Source: Hyphodiscus hymeniophilus
Lineage: Eukaryota > Ascomycota > Leotiomycetes > Helotiales > Hyphodiscaceae
Assembly (NCBI GenBank): GCA_016508695.1
Contig: VNKQ01000016.1
Coordinates: 434,001-498,000 of the forward strand
Direction of reading: 5' to 3'
DNA length: 64,000 bases
Under the pieces are notes generated by a model, which made no database searches, had not been told where the DNA came from, and saw only the letters and a program-made list of their open reading frames with translations. The translations under genes were made by a program, and so were the position numbers. Shown here in pieces: positions 10,146 through 20,841 of this stretch. Each line of letters begins with the position of its first letter. Positions within the stretch are counted from its first letter, which is position 1.

Positions 10146-12028
10146 TTAATCGAAGACGATGGCAGCCTTGATAGCACTTTTGTTCTTCATAGACTCCAAG
10201 CACTCGCCCCATTGCTCAAGCTTGAAAGTCTTGTTGACGATACCCTCAACCTTGACTTTTCCAGAGTCGAGGTAGTCGATGGCGGCAGCTATTTTCATTA
10301 TCAGCAAGGTCGCTTTGTAGAAGGGAGGGAACGGGGCTTACGGAACATGTAAGTCTCGGAGAACGATCCGAGGATGGTGATTTCATCACCGAAGATCTTG
10401 CTAGGGGGCCACGAGACTCGGGCAGCGGCAGAGTAGACCCCGTAGACGACCAACTTTCCACCCCTGCGAACATAGTTGATAGCATCCTCGAGAATTTTGG
10501 GGGAACCAGTAGCCTCGACGACAATATCGAAGCCATACGGATTTTCATCCTTAAGTGTCTGGAACTGAACCTCCGGGTTCTCTCGGCTCAGCTCAATGTA
10601 GACATCAGCAGCGCCGAGCTTCTTGGCAAGATCCATCTTCAATCCCTTGGGAGCAGCAACGACGACGTGGCAACCACCATTTTGGCGGAGCATCTGAGAG
10701 AGAACAAGGCCAGTAGGACCAGCACCGAACATGAGAACGGAGGAGCCGAGCTTGGGGGAGATTTTGTCGAGTCCGTGAGCGGCGCATGACGCGGGTTCGA
10801 GGAGAGTGGCATCAATGTCGGAGAGGTTGTGGATCTTGAACACCTTTCCGGCGGGGTAGGCACAGAACTCAGCGAAGCCACCATCCATGGTAACACCGTG
10901 GGCTTCAAACTTCTCGCAGAGCAGGAGCTCCCCACGTCGGCAGTAGAAGCACTCGTTGCACAGCTCGGAGTTGCTTTGAAGTGTAAGCAAATCTACAAGC
11001 ATTCCAGGAATGATCTTACTCGGCAACAACACGCTCTCCGACTGTGAAACCCTTGACGGAGGGCCCGATGGCTGCAACAACACCGACAGTCTCATGCCCT
11101 ACAAATGATCAGCATTTAAGTGTGCATTGTGATGGTTGAAGGTCGGCGTCTCTGGGATTGATGCTTCAAACTGTCATTCCGGAAGTCTAATTCCCAACTA
11201 CTGAGCTGGATTGACGAAAAGCCAATAAAGGCGCGAAGCAGTCTTTGATTCAGCCCCATTACATATTTGACAAGACAAATTTTGCTTGAGACGATAGAGG
11301 AGTCACATCCAAGATATATCTTCGGCTCCTCCTCGATACCAGCACCACCATGTTCAATTATATGTTCGCGGAAACTGAGAAGAGATTTGACTAATGTACA
11401 TACCTGGAATGAGGGGGAACTATAAAAAGAAGGCATTAGCTTCGATCCTAATCTGGCAGATGGAAGAATGGTTGAAACAAGGCTCAGTAGCCATCCAGGT
11501 ACAACGATCTCAAGCACAAAAGTGGAGATGTCCAACGACACCTCCTTTATAAGAATATCATCGCACCTTTGCAATGAACTCTCCTTCGTGAATGTGCAAG
11601 TCGGTCCCACAGACGCCACAAGCCTTAACCTTGATCAAGACGTCGTTGTCTCGAAGTTTCGGGAGGGGAACCTCGACTATTCAAGATGCTGAAGTCAGCA
11701 TTGGCTGTTCTGGGTGAATTTCGAGCATTTAAATGTCCCAGAGGAGAGTCGTTAGGAATTCCTCTCATTGTCGCTCATCCTGAGCCGTCGAGTAGACGAA
11801 AGAAGCAGAAGCTACGAACCAATTCCATAATGCTCCGGCTTCGAGTACCTGCAAAATCAACAATCGTTAGCAGGTATTCGCCTCAATTCGAGCATAGGCT
11901 ACAAATCGTAAAGCGCACGCAGGTACGGTCGTGGTACCACCTTAATCAGCACACCAAAGTTGGGGGATTGTTGAGCTCGGGGGTGCCAATGGCGGGGTAA
12001 TCTGGAGATCATACCGAAGAGCTTTCAT
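10146..12028 (-). CDS. Zinc-dependent MDR dehydrogenase, D-arabinitol/polyol type
   Basis: Seven exons: 12028..12015, 11848..11820, 11676..11567, 11419..11404, 11098..11020, 10973..10342 and 10288..10146. They join in frame to 340 residues. Exons 1 and 4 are only 14 and 16 bases. Motifs in order: MKALRYSKPEHYGI; the catalytic zinc site CGVCGTD (C37) and GHE (H58, E59); the structural zinc cysteines C88, C91, C94 and C102; LEPASCAAHG; and the nucleotide-binding GAGPTG. It oxidises or reduces a polyol/ketose with NAD(P). The overall sequence recalls fungal D-arabinitol dehydrogenase (rust ARD1) and sorbitol-type enzymes, but substrate and cofactor cannot be read from sequence alone. Intron 4 is unusually long (305 bases). 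Confidence 0.85.
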
Positions 12029-13133
12029 GGTCTTTGGGAGACTCATCTTGAATGATTTTTTGGTGGACTGAGTTTGTGGATGGAGTATTGAGCAGGGTGT
12101 GCGAAGGGTAAAATAAGAAGTTGAGTGTCTCTCTTATGTATGTATCTAAAAAGCAAAGCTGTTTGTGTGCAGAATCTTATCTACCTAGATCGGCGTTGGC
12201 GTTGGCGTTTGAGTTGGGCGTCAGAAGCCGAGCTTGGTTGTGGCATTGGCAACCCCCACAACTCTAGAGTTTCCTTTCCTATATATGTACCTTTGACATC
12301 TGTTTTGGCATAATTCAAGCTTCAATTGGTCCCAATTTGCACCTTCTACTCCTCATACCGCTCTTTTCTCTAAGAATGTAGCATTGCTTCTTTCGTCTTT
12401 AGCTCTGGGTCACCGACTCCTTTGGCTTCCACTGCTGCGTGCGCTTTCCCCGAGCCAACACAACACGGCTCCGTGGGATTAGTAGCCCAATGGAGAGCAA
12501 GCTTACGCCACGGGTGAGAATTGGTCAGTCATGAGGTCTGCTTGCCCGAGCTATCTTCTGCAGCTTACTGTCTCTAATACGAATGGATGAGTGGTTCGTT
12601 AGCAGTCTTTCCCCTTGTATGCGGAAATATATCACGATCCGGGGTCAGGGAGGCGGGACTTTGGTAGATCTGATTGTGGGTTGTTTCTAAGAGAGCGAGT
12701 AAGAGCGAAGAGAGGTAGAACCCCGCCACTGGCCCGCATCTGTTGAGGCACTTTCATAGTATTAAAAGCTTCCTGATTTGCCCGACCATTCAATTTCACC
12801 CCTCACTTGACCCCGAAAGCTATCAAAAAAGCATTGTTTCCAGCCCTCCGATCGTCGGACTTCAGTAGAGTGTATGGCAGCAACTTCATTCACAACGGAG
12901 GGATTTGGGGGAGAAGGCTTTTCATTCACAAGTCAAGCGAGTGACCATCAAAACTCTTGGAAGAAGCTCGTTATGCTATCTGACAGTTTTGAAGTGTCAA
13001 CTTCCCACTCGACCTATGCTAATCCCCGGCGATTGCTATCACTCGACCAAACGCGCTACTGTCCAGCCCAACCATTCAAGAACATGTGAGGTATTTCTGT
13101 CGTATGCATGAGCAAGTAGAACGAAACGCCAAT
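12029..13133. other. Intergenic, dehydrogenase promoter and RPS10 3' UTR
   Basis: About 1.1 kb. The left part is the upstream region of the minus-strand dehydrogenase; the right end is the RPS10 3' UTR. Frames at 12874-13111 have no recognisable content and overlap that UTR. Confidence 0.4.
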
Positions 13134-13761
13134 CTAAGAAGCGGGAGGAGGAGCTCCACGGCCGGCACCACGTCCATAACCTCCACGGCTGTGAATTGTT
13201 AGCTTTGTCTGCATATACCAGAATACTGAAACTCACAATTGAGGAGCGAACTCTCCAGATGGTGCTGCACCCTCCTTACCCTCTCCACCTGCATCGCGAC
13301 GTCTGTATCCTCCTTCACGATCACCACGCTCACCACCACCACGGCCGCCACGTCCACCGAAGGGCTTACGCTCGCGCTCACCCTCACCACCCATCATGCC
13401 ACGAGGAGGAGCGTGGGATCGTTGTTGCTTGATGTGGGTTGCAGGAACGATCTCAGCGGGAAGGTGAAGCCATTCACGAAGGTAATCGAGACCCTCAGGG
13501 GTGAGAGTGTAGTAGTAGTATTGCCAAGAGAATTGAGTCTTGACATAGCCACGGGAGGTGAGGGATTGGCAGGCCTTGACCACGTAGAGGTTCTTGGTGT
13601 CAATGTCGTTGTGCTTTGGGAGGTTGTAATCCTTCTTCGCGACGAGAACACCCTCACGGAAGAGGTACTCGTGGATCTTCTTGCGGTCTGCCTTGGGGAT
13701 AAGCCTAGCGAATGATTAGCATGATGAGTACCGAAGTACTGCGATGGATTTCGTCTTACAT
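13134..13761 (-). CDS. RPS10: 40S ribosomal protein S10 (eS10)
   Basis: Three exons, 13761..13760, 13704..13237 and 13188..13134, give 174 residues. The first 55-base intron falls inside the start codon: AT lies before the donor GTAAGA and G after the acceptor GCTAG, restoring ATG then LIPKADRKKIHEYLF. The body is eS10: GVLVAKKDYNLPKHNDIDTK, SRGYVKTQFSWQYYY, YLREWLHLPAEIVP. A Gly/Arg-rich tail ends GRGAPPPAS. A 48-base second intron interrupts the tail. eS10 is part of the 40S head near the mRNA entry. Length is slightly above the typical 150-170 because of the tail. Confidence 0.93.
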
Positions 13762-14024
13762 CTTGGCGGTTGTCGGACGATGTTTGAGTTTCAAAGAGTC
13801 GTTGCGATCAAAAATGAAAGTTCGCGATGGATTTGTTTTCTGAGTGCGCTCGCTTACGGTGCTCGTGGGGTGGCTGAAGCGCTAGGCTTAGCGTCACCAG
13901 CCACGTTTTGCAATCCTTGAGTGCGACTACTGCGAGAAGCATCAGAACCAAACCTCCCATTCTATCAAGTGAGGCAGATTCGCATACAAATTCTTAATAT
14001 TCTGTCGCGAAAATTACTCCCATC
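13762..14024. promoter_or_regulatory. Shared divergent promoter RPS10/SDE2
   Basis: Only 263 bases separate the two start codons, so transcription of both genes starts within this stretch. No specific factor site was identified. Confidence 0.6.
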
Positions 14025-14981
14025 ATGGCTTCACCGACAGTCAACGTTCTCCTTACCTCATTCCCTGGCCTCAACCTCCCTTCTACTCTCTCCCTCCCAT
14101 TACTAGCCGCCACCACCATCTCCGAACTGCAATCACAACTCCACGAGCGCATACCAGCACACAACAACCGCCTGATCCTTACAACCATCTCAAATAGACA
14201 ACTACCTCTCAATTCATCAGCACCCATCTCTGACCTTCTCTCGAGCCCTCAAGATGGCTTCCTCTCCCTACGACTCTCTCTGCCCTTATGCGGAGGCAAA
14301 GGCGGTTTCGGCTCCCAACTTCGTGCCGCAGGTGGTCGCATGTCCTCGAAGCGTAAGCGCAACCAAGGCGAAGACAACGCCTCGAGCCGAAATCTCGATG
14401 GCCGCAGATTACGTACAGTGACCGAAGCCAAAGCGCTCGCTGAATACCTAGCGATCAAGCCCGAGATGGCGAAGAAGGAGAAGGAAGAGCGGAGGAAGCG
14501 ATGGGAGCAGGTTGTCGAGCTGGCCGATCGAAGAGAGCAGGAGCTCAAATCTGGCGCAAGGGGAAAGGTTGACGGGAAGTGGGTGGAAGATAAGGAGGAA
14601 GCGGGAGAGCGGACCCGTGAGGCTGTGTTGGCTGCTATGAAAGCTGGTGGTTACAAGGATAATCTTTTGGCTACCGACAGTAGTAGTGAGGATGAGGAGA
14701 TGGGTACGAGTTCGAAGGGCACTACGCCGCCCAGTGATAAGGAGGCTGCTAAGCCGAAGGAGCAGGCGAGGAAGTTCTCTGGGTTTGACGAGGACGATGA
14801 ATTCATGAGTAGTGATGAGGATGAGGGAGATGATAAGCTTGGCGGTATTGCTGAGGAAGAAGAGCCAGCAGAGGAAGTTGTTAAGGAACCGACACCTCCG
14901 CCAGCTCCGAGGGGAAAAGGAAAGGCAAAGGTTACGAAGGCTGCTCCCAAAGCCAAGGGCAAGGGCAGGGTAAAGAAATGA
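14025..14981 (+). CDS. SDE2: Sde2-like protein with ubiquitin-like N-terminus and GG-KGG site
   Basis: A single exon of 318 residues. Residues 1-91 form a ubiquitin-like start ending in LCGG, followed directly by KGGFGSQLRAAGG; the G90-G91/K92 junction is the hallmark of Sde2. In fission yeast, deubiquitinases cut there and the Lys-starting C-terminal part joins the spliceosome to promote excision of selected introns; the human protein acts in replication stress and splicing. Residues about 130-190 are a charged helix-rich Sde2 core. The remainder is acidic and Ser-rich, ending in a Lys/Ala/Pro tail (KGKAKVTKAAPK). It shares its promoter region with RPS10. Confidence 0.88.
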   Translation: MASPTVNVLLTSFPGLNLPSTLSLPLLAATTISELQSQLHERIPAHNNRLILTTISNRQLPLNSSAPISDLLSSPQDGFLSLRLSLPLCGGKGGFGSQLRAAGGRMSSKRKRNQGEDNASSRNLDGRRLRTVTEAKALAEYLAIKPEMAKKEKEERRKRWEQVVELADRREQELKSGARGKVDGKWVEDKEEAGERTREAVLAAMKAGGYKDNLLATDSSSEDEEMGTSSKGTTPPSDKEAAKPKEQARKFSGFDEDDEFMSSDEDEGDDKLGGIAEEEEPAEEVVKEPTPPPAPRGKGKAKVTKAAPKAKGKGRVKK

Positions 14982-15384
14982 TCTGAAATTCATCTGAGAC
15001 TACAGCGAGGCGTTTTGGCAAGCATTGATTTTGTACGTGTAGCATTCGATGAATTGACTAGCTTGAGGTGCAGCAATAAACACACACATTGGTTGCTTGA
15101 TGTCTTCCTACAAGCTCTGCGGAGTCGCAAATTTGGACCAAGGAAACTTGCTTCGTTGAAAGCTTGCTATTTCAGAGAGAGTTGATTGACATCCCAGGCC
15201 TTCTATGCAGAGGCAAACAGGATCGAAAAAAGAATGCATTGCATTAAGTCTAGATACTGTTGGAATAGGTCTTGTTGATCTGCCTTCATCAAGATGGACG
15301 CCAGCCACCAGTCGCGAAATCCAAAAAGTTCATTCTTCTTCGAGTCCTTCAATTTTACCATCCAAAGCCCAAACCATCAATCAT
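14982..15384. other. Convergent 3' region SDE2 / secreted protein
   Basis: About 400 bases between two converging stop codons. It holds both 3' UTRs; no gene seen. Confidence 0.5.
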
Positions 15385-16527
15385 CTAACGCGTGAGGTTG
15401 ATGGATATCCGACCTCCATTCGAGAATCCCTGACAACCGCCGCTCGGATTGGTACCATCAGATCCACCCGCAGCGTTGGGTTGAGAGCCAGGTGCGCAGT
15501 TTTTCACTAATTATAGACTGGTAAGCAGATGCATCATCAAGCTTATTCTTGAAGTAAATGGAAGTCATTTGTGCCATAGAAATGGTGGGGTTAACTCGAG
15601 CAAATGACAAGAGAATACAATTAAATAAGAAGGAACGTATGAGCTGATCATCCTTACGGTAGTAGCTTCCAGAAGTGCCACATTGATTCCCAGTGTGGCA
15701 TTTGTAGACACAACGATTTGTATCAGCCGTGCAGCCCGGGACCATGATGTTCATCGAGTTACCTGCCATGTTGACCATCGCTGAGACGTCAAACGTGGCA
15801 TAATTTCCCGTCGAAATCTCGCCCCAGAGGTTGTTGATCTGGCCATCGGGAGTGAGGTTCGTCTCGTGGTTGTAAATACCTGCGAAGGCGCCCGAGATAC
15901 CATTCGCCATAGAAAATGTCAGGCTTTCGCCAGCGTTCAGGGAGATTGTAAGGAGAGGCTTGGTGTTAACTTTCATGAAGGAACTGGTGTCATCCACTTG
16001 TTCCCAGAAAACAAAGACCACTACAAGAGTCATCATCAGCACTATCTGAAGTGAGTCAAAGCCAGAATTTGAGACCCACTCACTGTGATAAAAATATGCT
16101 GTCACTGTCAAAACGTTCGGACCATCTGCTCCGAGCCACTAAGTAATCGTAGAGTCAGTGAATGCTCAGTTCAGATGTGCTTTGTGTCAAGATGGATGAG
16201 GAACCAAGGCACACTCCTGAGACGTCTAACGTCGTTCCCTCCAACATACAATAAGTCCATTTTTGGGGACACCATTGACACCGCTGTTGACACCTTGGTT
16301 GGCGAAGCCAATGGTGTCTAGGTACTGACAGTCGACTTGACTGAGTCCTTGGGAACGACCAGTGTTAGAGCAGTCCAGACCGCGTTTTGTGATCACACTA
16401 AATGGGCATTTAGTTCTTATGGGGAGGATCAGAAGACAACAACATACGATGAACCATTGGTAGATGACGCGAGAGCAATAGAAAGGTTGAGCAGGAACAT
16501 AGAGAGTTGAATGGAGTTTGAAAACAT
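15385..16527 (-). CDS. Secreted cysteine-containing effector-like protein
   Basis: Exons 16527..16448, 16397..16250, 16138..15658 and 15506..15385 join in frame to 276 residues. It starts with a signal peptide (MFSNSIQLSMFLLNLSIALA), then a KR site and DCSNTGRSQGLSQVDC. The family-like core follows: GLIWLGADGPNVLTVTAYFY, LLTISLNAGESLTFS, GISGAFAGIYNHET, GQINNLWGEIS, MVNMAGNSMNI. The Cys-rich end has CTADTNRCVYKC, CGTSG and a closing GGCQGFSNGGRIS. It resembles a widespread fungal secreted family often labelled as candidate effectors; I cannot give a biochemical role. A further 42-base intron may be cut from exon 3 (at about 16085-16044), giving 262 residues; because 42 is a multiple of three the frame is open either way. 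Confidence 0.72.
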
Positions 16528-17633
16528 GTTGGAGGTACTTTCAATCTCTTAAAATGGCGTAGATTGAAAATGTGAAGGCGAAATGAGGCTACTGTATATT
16601 AACTGTGTTGTTTAGAGTTTATGGTTACAAGACGTGATTACTTGCGTTTCAGATAGGATGGAATTGAGACGTACGAAGTTGCCAATTTTGTTTGTATTGT
16701 AAGTGGACGGAATAAGGATTAGTTGTGCCATTGAAGTATTATATACAGTTGGACGCTGACCTGAACGGAAGCGACTCGACATTCACAGGACGACACTATC
16801 AATCGCTGTGAATCATACTGAGTAAAACCCCGGTAAGGAAATCTTTGATCACGGGCCAAGTAACTCGAAGACTCGAAAGTGTTGAAAGAATTGGTGAATA
16901 TTGAAGGTTCTGCTTTTGCAGGACACAACGTCAGGTCTCCCCACACTACCTGAGCACTTTAGAGGATTTTCCCCATTGAAACATGAACAAGAAGTAAGAT
17001 GCAGTGGAAGTGACCAGGCTTCTATCCTTCTTGAACGTGACAATTGGGCAGATAAGCCATGGAAGCCCAGCTTATTTTATCAAAACAGAGTAAACATTGG
17101 CGCGGATTAATGCATCAATCAATTGATCAAATACATTGGTTTTTCTGTCTCTGTACCAAAGATGCTGCTGAGCATGCTTGGTGAAAGATTACACTATGAG
17201 CATATGCTCACCATCTTTTTTGAAATTCGGTATCCAAGCTCTTGCTCTGCAATTCACAACATAGGCTACCTAGGCGTTATCCCAGACCGCAGGAGGAACA
17301 AATGCAGGGTCGGCAGCATCAGCAACTACCGTGCAAAAGCAGTCGTGTAAAAGCATTTCTGGTTTATTCCAGAGTTCAAGATACAGACCGAGATGAGTTC
17401 TGAATGGAAGCTACCTGGGGAAGCAGAGGACGTTGAGAGTGTGAAGCTGGCTACCATGAGGAGGACGCCGTGGGCGAAGTAATTGAGGTGTTCGCCTGAT
17501 AGGGGCAACAACCCCACCTTTGAACCAACGACGCCATTCCTACCTAAAGACCCAGCAACATTCTCAAACGATAACCCCCACTATCAAAGTCTGTATTTCC
17601 AGTCCCCATCAAGTTTCACCAACATAACACAAC
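16528..17633. promoter_or_regulatory. Divergent intergenic region, secreted protein / M20 enzyme
   Basis: About 1.1 kb upstream of both flanking genes. No supported gene lies in it. A long promoter fits a conditionally expressed secreted protein, but no specific sites were recognised. Confidence 0.4.
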
Positions 17634-19459
17634 ATGAATATCTATCTACCAATTCGATTCTTCCATCGATCATCCCACCTGCTGTCAAAACGCCTCCTAA
17701 ATCCATCAAGTATGCCTTCTATCAGCCAAATCAGCAACCAGAGATCATTCTCTGGTAGTCTCCAGAAAAATGTTAAGACTACCGGACTGTCGGAAAGTCA
17801 GATAGCTGATGTGAAAATCAATCGGAAAAGATTATGGGCCGATTTACATTCCACTTGTGAGTGGGGAAAGGGGGAGCGATGGGGAGAGTAAGTATATGAA
17901 TTATGAAAGTGACACTCGTCTTTTAGCATGGTTTTTGAATCTGGTAGATTGTTCAAGCAATTGAAAATCAGAGATATTATTCAATGTCCGGATTCGCTTG
18001 CCCATGTTCGTTCTACATATATGTAATCATTTGATGACACAAATGTTCTAAGAACATCTTTCACCGTTTTCCCAAACTAGTCTCATGTCTTGCTATGGTA
18101 TCTGACCAGCATTTAGTGGCCCTACAGATATTGGCATGTCACGGCTCACTCTCTCGGATGCAGACAAGCAAGCAAGGGATTGGTTCGTAGAAACCACGAA
18201 GTCACTGGGCTGCAAAGTTCAAACCGATGCCATGGGTAAGCTCTTCTTTGCATTCTCAGCTATGTTAAATTGAAAAATATCCTAGGGAATATCTTTGCAA
18301 TCAGACCAGGCCGGAAAGATGGACCGCCAACATATGCAGGAAGTCACTTGGACACCCAGCCAACAGGAGGACGTTACGACGGCATCCTCGGCGTCCATGC
18401 CGGCGTAGAAGCGTTGAAGACTATGAATGACAATAATATCGAGACCGAGTTCCCCACAGGCTGCATTAATTGGACAAATGAAGAAGGAGCTCGGTTCCCC
18501 ATCTCCATGGTCTCCTCTGGTGTCTGGGCCGGTGCCATTCCGTTAGAGAAAGCTTATGATATGGTTGAAGTAGGCGGTGGGAAGGCAACCCAGAAGTCGG
18601 CGTTGGAACGAATTGGTTACCTGGGCTCTTTGGAAGCAAGTCACAAGGTAAATCCGATAGGCGCTCATTTCGAGCTGCACATTGAGCAGGGGCCGATTCT
18701 AGAGGGCTCGGGAGGGAAGATCGGCGCTGTAGAAGGCGTGCAGGCTTTTAGATGGCATATCATCACGGTAAAGGGAAGGGACTGCCATACTGGGACGACA
18801 GACTTCCAAAACAGGAGCGATGCGATGCTCACTGCTGCTAAGTTGATCCTGCACAGTCACAACAAGGCTACGGAGCTTGGCTGTCTTGCTTCAACCGGCA
18901 TCCTTACCTTGAAACCTGGGAGCACGAATACCGTACCAGGATTTGTTCAATTCTCATTGGATATTAGGTCGAAGGAAGACGCAAAGTTGATGAAGTTTGA
19001 GCAGTCTCTGAAGGAGGGATTTGCGAAGATTGCTGCTGGGGAGGATGTTGGTGGGCTTAATGCTATGGGTACAAAAGGAAGAGGATGTGAGGTTGCCTGG
19101 CAGCTAGACACGGATTCGCCTGCAACGAAGTTTCATGAGGATTGCGTGAAATGTGTGGAGGCTAGCGCAAAGGATATGCTAGGAACGCAGGCGGGTAATC
19201 AGGTCCAGAGGATGACTTCTGGCGCCGGGCATGACAGCGTTTACACCTCTAGACATGCACCAACTTCGATGTAAGTCAAACCGCTAGACATGGAATGCAG
19301 TATGCTGACAATATATCCAGGATCTTTGTGCCGTGTAGAGATGGAGTGAGCCATAATCCAGCCGAATATTGCTCGCCGGAGGATTGCGGAAACGGGGCCC
19401 AGGTCTTGCTGGGAGCAATGTTGCGATATGATCGACTGAGAGCAGAGAAGGGGTTATGA
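17634..19459 (+). CDS. M20-family amidohydrolase (ureidopropionase / carbamoyl-amino-acid hydrolase type)
   Basis: Four exons, 17634..17887, 18117..18235, 18286..19270 and 19321..19459, give 498 residues. Metal-site motifs are present: GSHLDTQPTGGRYDG, NEEGARFP, HFELHIEQGP, GRDCHTGTT and, near the end, SGAGHDS; the last exon adds FVPCRDGVSHNPAEY. These match the hydantoinase/carbamoylase branch of M20, which cleaves N-carbamoyl amino acids or beta-ureidopropionate (pyrimidine breakdown). The N-terminus has many Arg/Ser/Leu and few acidic residues (IYLPIRFFHRSSHLLSKRLL), suggesting a mitochondrial presequence; a second Met at about 17712 would give a cytosolic form. Substrate is not settled by sequence. 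Confidence 0.85.
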
Positions 19460-19665
19460 ATCCGTTCCACAGCATGATCGCTTGATTCGCAATAAGAGAC
19501 GTGACGTCCAGCTCCTTACGCACACCACAGTATAGCATGGTAGAAATAGAAACTCTTGACTGCCTTTCTATCAATCGATTCAACGACTTATTGTATAGTA
19601 CACAGTAAGCCAGCACCATTCTCACGCCATCAAACACTTCTCCTCTAACATCTCCCAAGATTCGC

Positions 19666-20162
19666 TTACTGATCGAGTTTGGTGGGGAAGGTTCCTTTCT
19701 CTGCAAGCATAACATAAGCTCTTGTCCAACCAAGTTAGCTGAGGAACCAAATGTACTTACCACGCTGTTCGTCCCAACGTTCACACCAGGCACTTGGGCA
19801 CAGCGACCGGTAAGCCAAGAAGAACTGTAGACCCTATCAGCATAGTTCCGTTCCCCTAATTGAGCCTGGCATACTTGACGGCAAGGCGCGAAATCCTCGC
19901 CCTTAGCTAGGACGCACTTGTGGTAATCGACATAATTTTGCCAGCAATGCTTAGTCTGGTTCTGGTTCGGGAAGCGGGCGTCGAAGCCTATATCTCTCAA
20001 TCAATTTCTGCTATCGGCGTGCGAAAGGGAGGTATATACCAGCTGCGAGGAGCAAATGTTAGTATCAGGCCATTTCTTCCGGCGGGTAAGGACCACGCGG
20101 GGAGCTTAAGACTTACCAGTAACGAACTTGAAGGGCTTGGTCTCGCGTTCTTCGTCAGACAT
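19666..20162 (-). CDS. COX12: Cytochrome c oxidase subunit VIb (Cox12) with 3-base exon
   Basis: Exons 20162..20117, 20042..20040, 19987..19875, 19824..19761 and 19700..19666 give 86 residues, the usual length. The start is MSDEERETKPFKFVT, then AGFDARFPNQNQTK. The twin-cysteine core is CWQNYVDYHKC (Cx9C) and CRQFFLAYRSLC (Cx10C). The end is ERWDEQREKGTFPTKLDQ. Cox12 is an intermembrane-space subunit of complex IV, imported by the Mia40 route and folded as a disulphide-bonded coiled-coil-helix. The second exon is just CTG. It lies between a TACTAAC branch plus CGCAG acceptor and a GTATAT donor, and supplies the Ala-Gly junction before FDARFP. Skipping it keeps the frame but deletes the alanine. 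Confidence 0.9.
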
Positions 20163-20373
20163 AGTCGCGATGGGAAGCTTGAGTGGAGGATTGTTTGGGT
20201 GGTGGGGTTGTCAATTGGCGGTGGTGGTCGAACGATTGATGAAAGACGAGGTCGAGGACGTTCGGCTAACGGAGGGTCGCTAGTGCGACGAGAGCAAAGA
20301 TCTCAGACCACCAAGGTACACCTCACCTCTACTCCCAAATAACACGAATTGATTTGGAGGCACAACAGTCATC
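20163..20373. promoter_or_regulatory. Shared divergent promoter COX12 / MLRQ subunit
   Basis: 211 bases between the two start codons of genes for two respiratory-chain proteins. Both promoters must lie here. No known HAP-type site could be assigned with confidence. Confidence 0.6.
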
Positions 20374-20841
20374 ATGCGGCCAACTACCACTCTCAGAATG
20401 TTCCAGCCTACGAAGAGGATGATGAGACCTGTCCCGGTGAGTTTTGGCATCTCGGGAGAGCTGTTTCGCGGTTACTGACAAGCTCGCTTTCACAGAAGGA
20501 GGAGCAGAGCGGTACGTGAACTCGCCCCAATTGGCGGAGGAGAAGCTGGCACGAGACTGTAGGAGGTCAATTGGATCGACGAGGGATATGGGGAAGCTAT
20601 AAGAGGAGTCTAATATGCGTCACAGGCCACACTATCTCCCAACGGCTACGAGCTATGCGAAAGATTCCTCCGGAGTTGATCCCTCTTGGTATGCCGGACC
20701 ATACTCAACAGTCGAGTCAATGCTTATCGATGCGTAGGAATTGTTGTTGGAGTCGCTGTCGTGGCTGCTTTCTACTCTCTTGGTCGAAAGTTGGTTGTTG
20801 ACAAGCAAATGCGTCTCAGTCGACAGAAGAGAGTGGACTAA
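20374..20841 (+). CDS. MLRQ/NDUFA4-like small respiratory-chain subunit
   Basis: Four exons, 20374..20436, 20496..20511, 20626..20688 and 20738..20841, give 81 residues; exon 2 is 16 bases. The N-terminus is basic and free of acidic residues (MRPTTTLRMFQPTKRMMRPV), as expected for mitochondrial targeting. One membrane helix follows the motif PPELIPLGIVVGVAVVAAFY, then SLGRKLVVDKQMRLSRQ. The proline-rich lead, single helix and basic tail fit the MLRQ/B12D family. In animals, NDUFA4 was first placed in complex I and later found with complex IV. Its back-to-back position with COX12 fits a complex IV link here, but that is inference. Confidence 0.72.

Noticed and set aside
12874..13111. Two overlapping plus-strand frames of about 70 codons
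   Set aside because: They are short, without motifs, and lie over the RPS10 3' side.
14249..14993. Minus-strand frames opposite SDE2
   Set aside because: They are shadows of the SDE2 coding strand, with Leu/Ser-rich junk composition.
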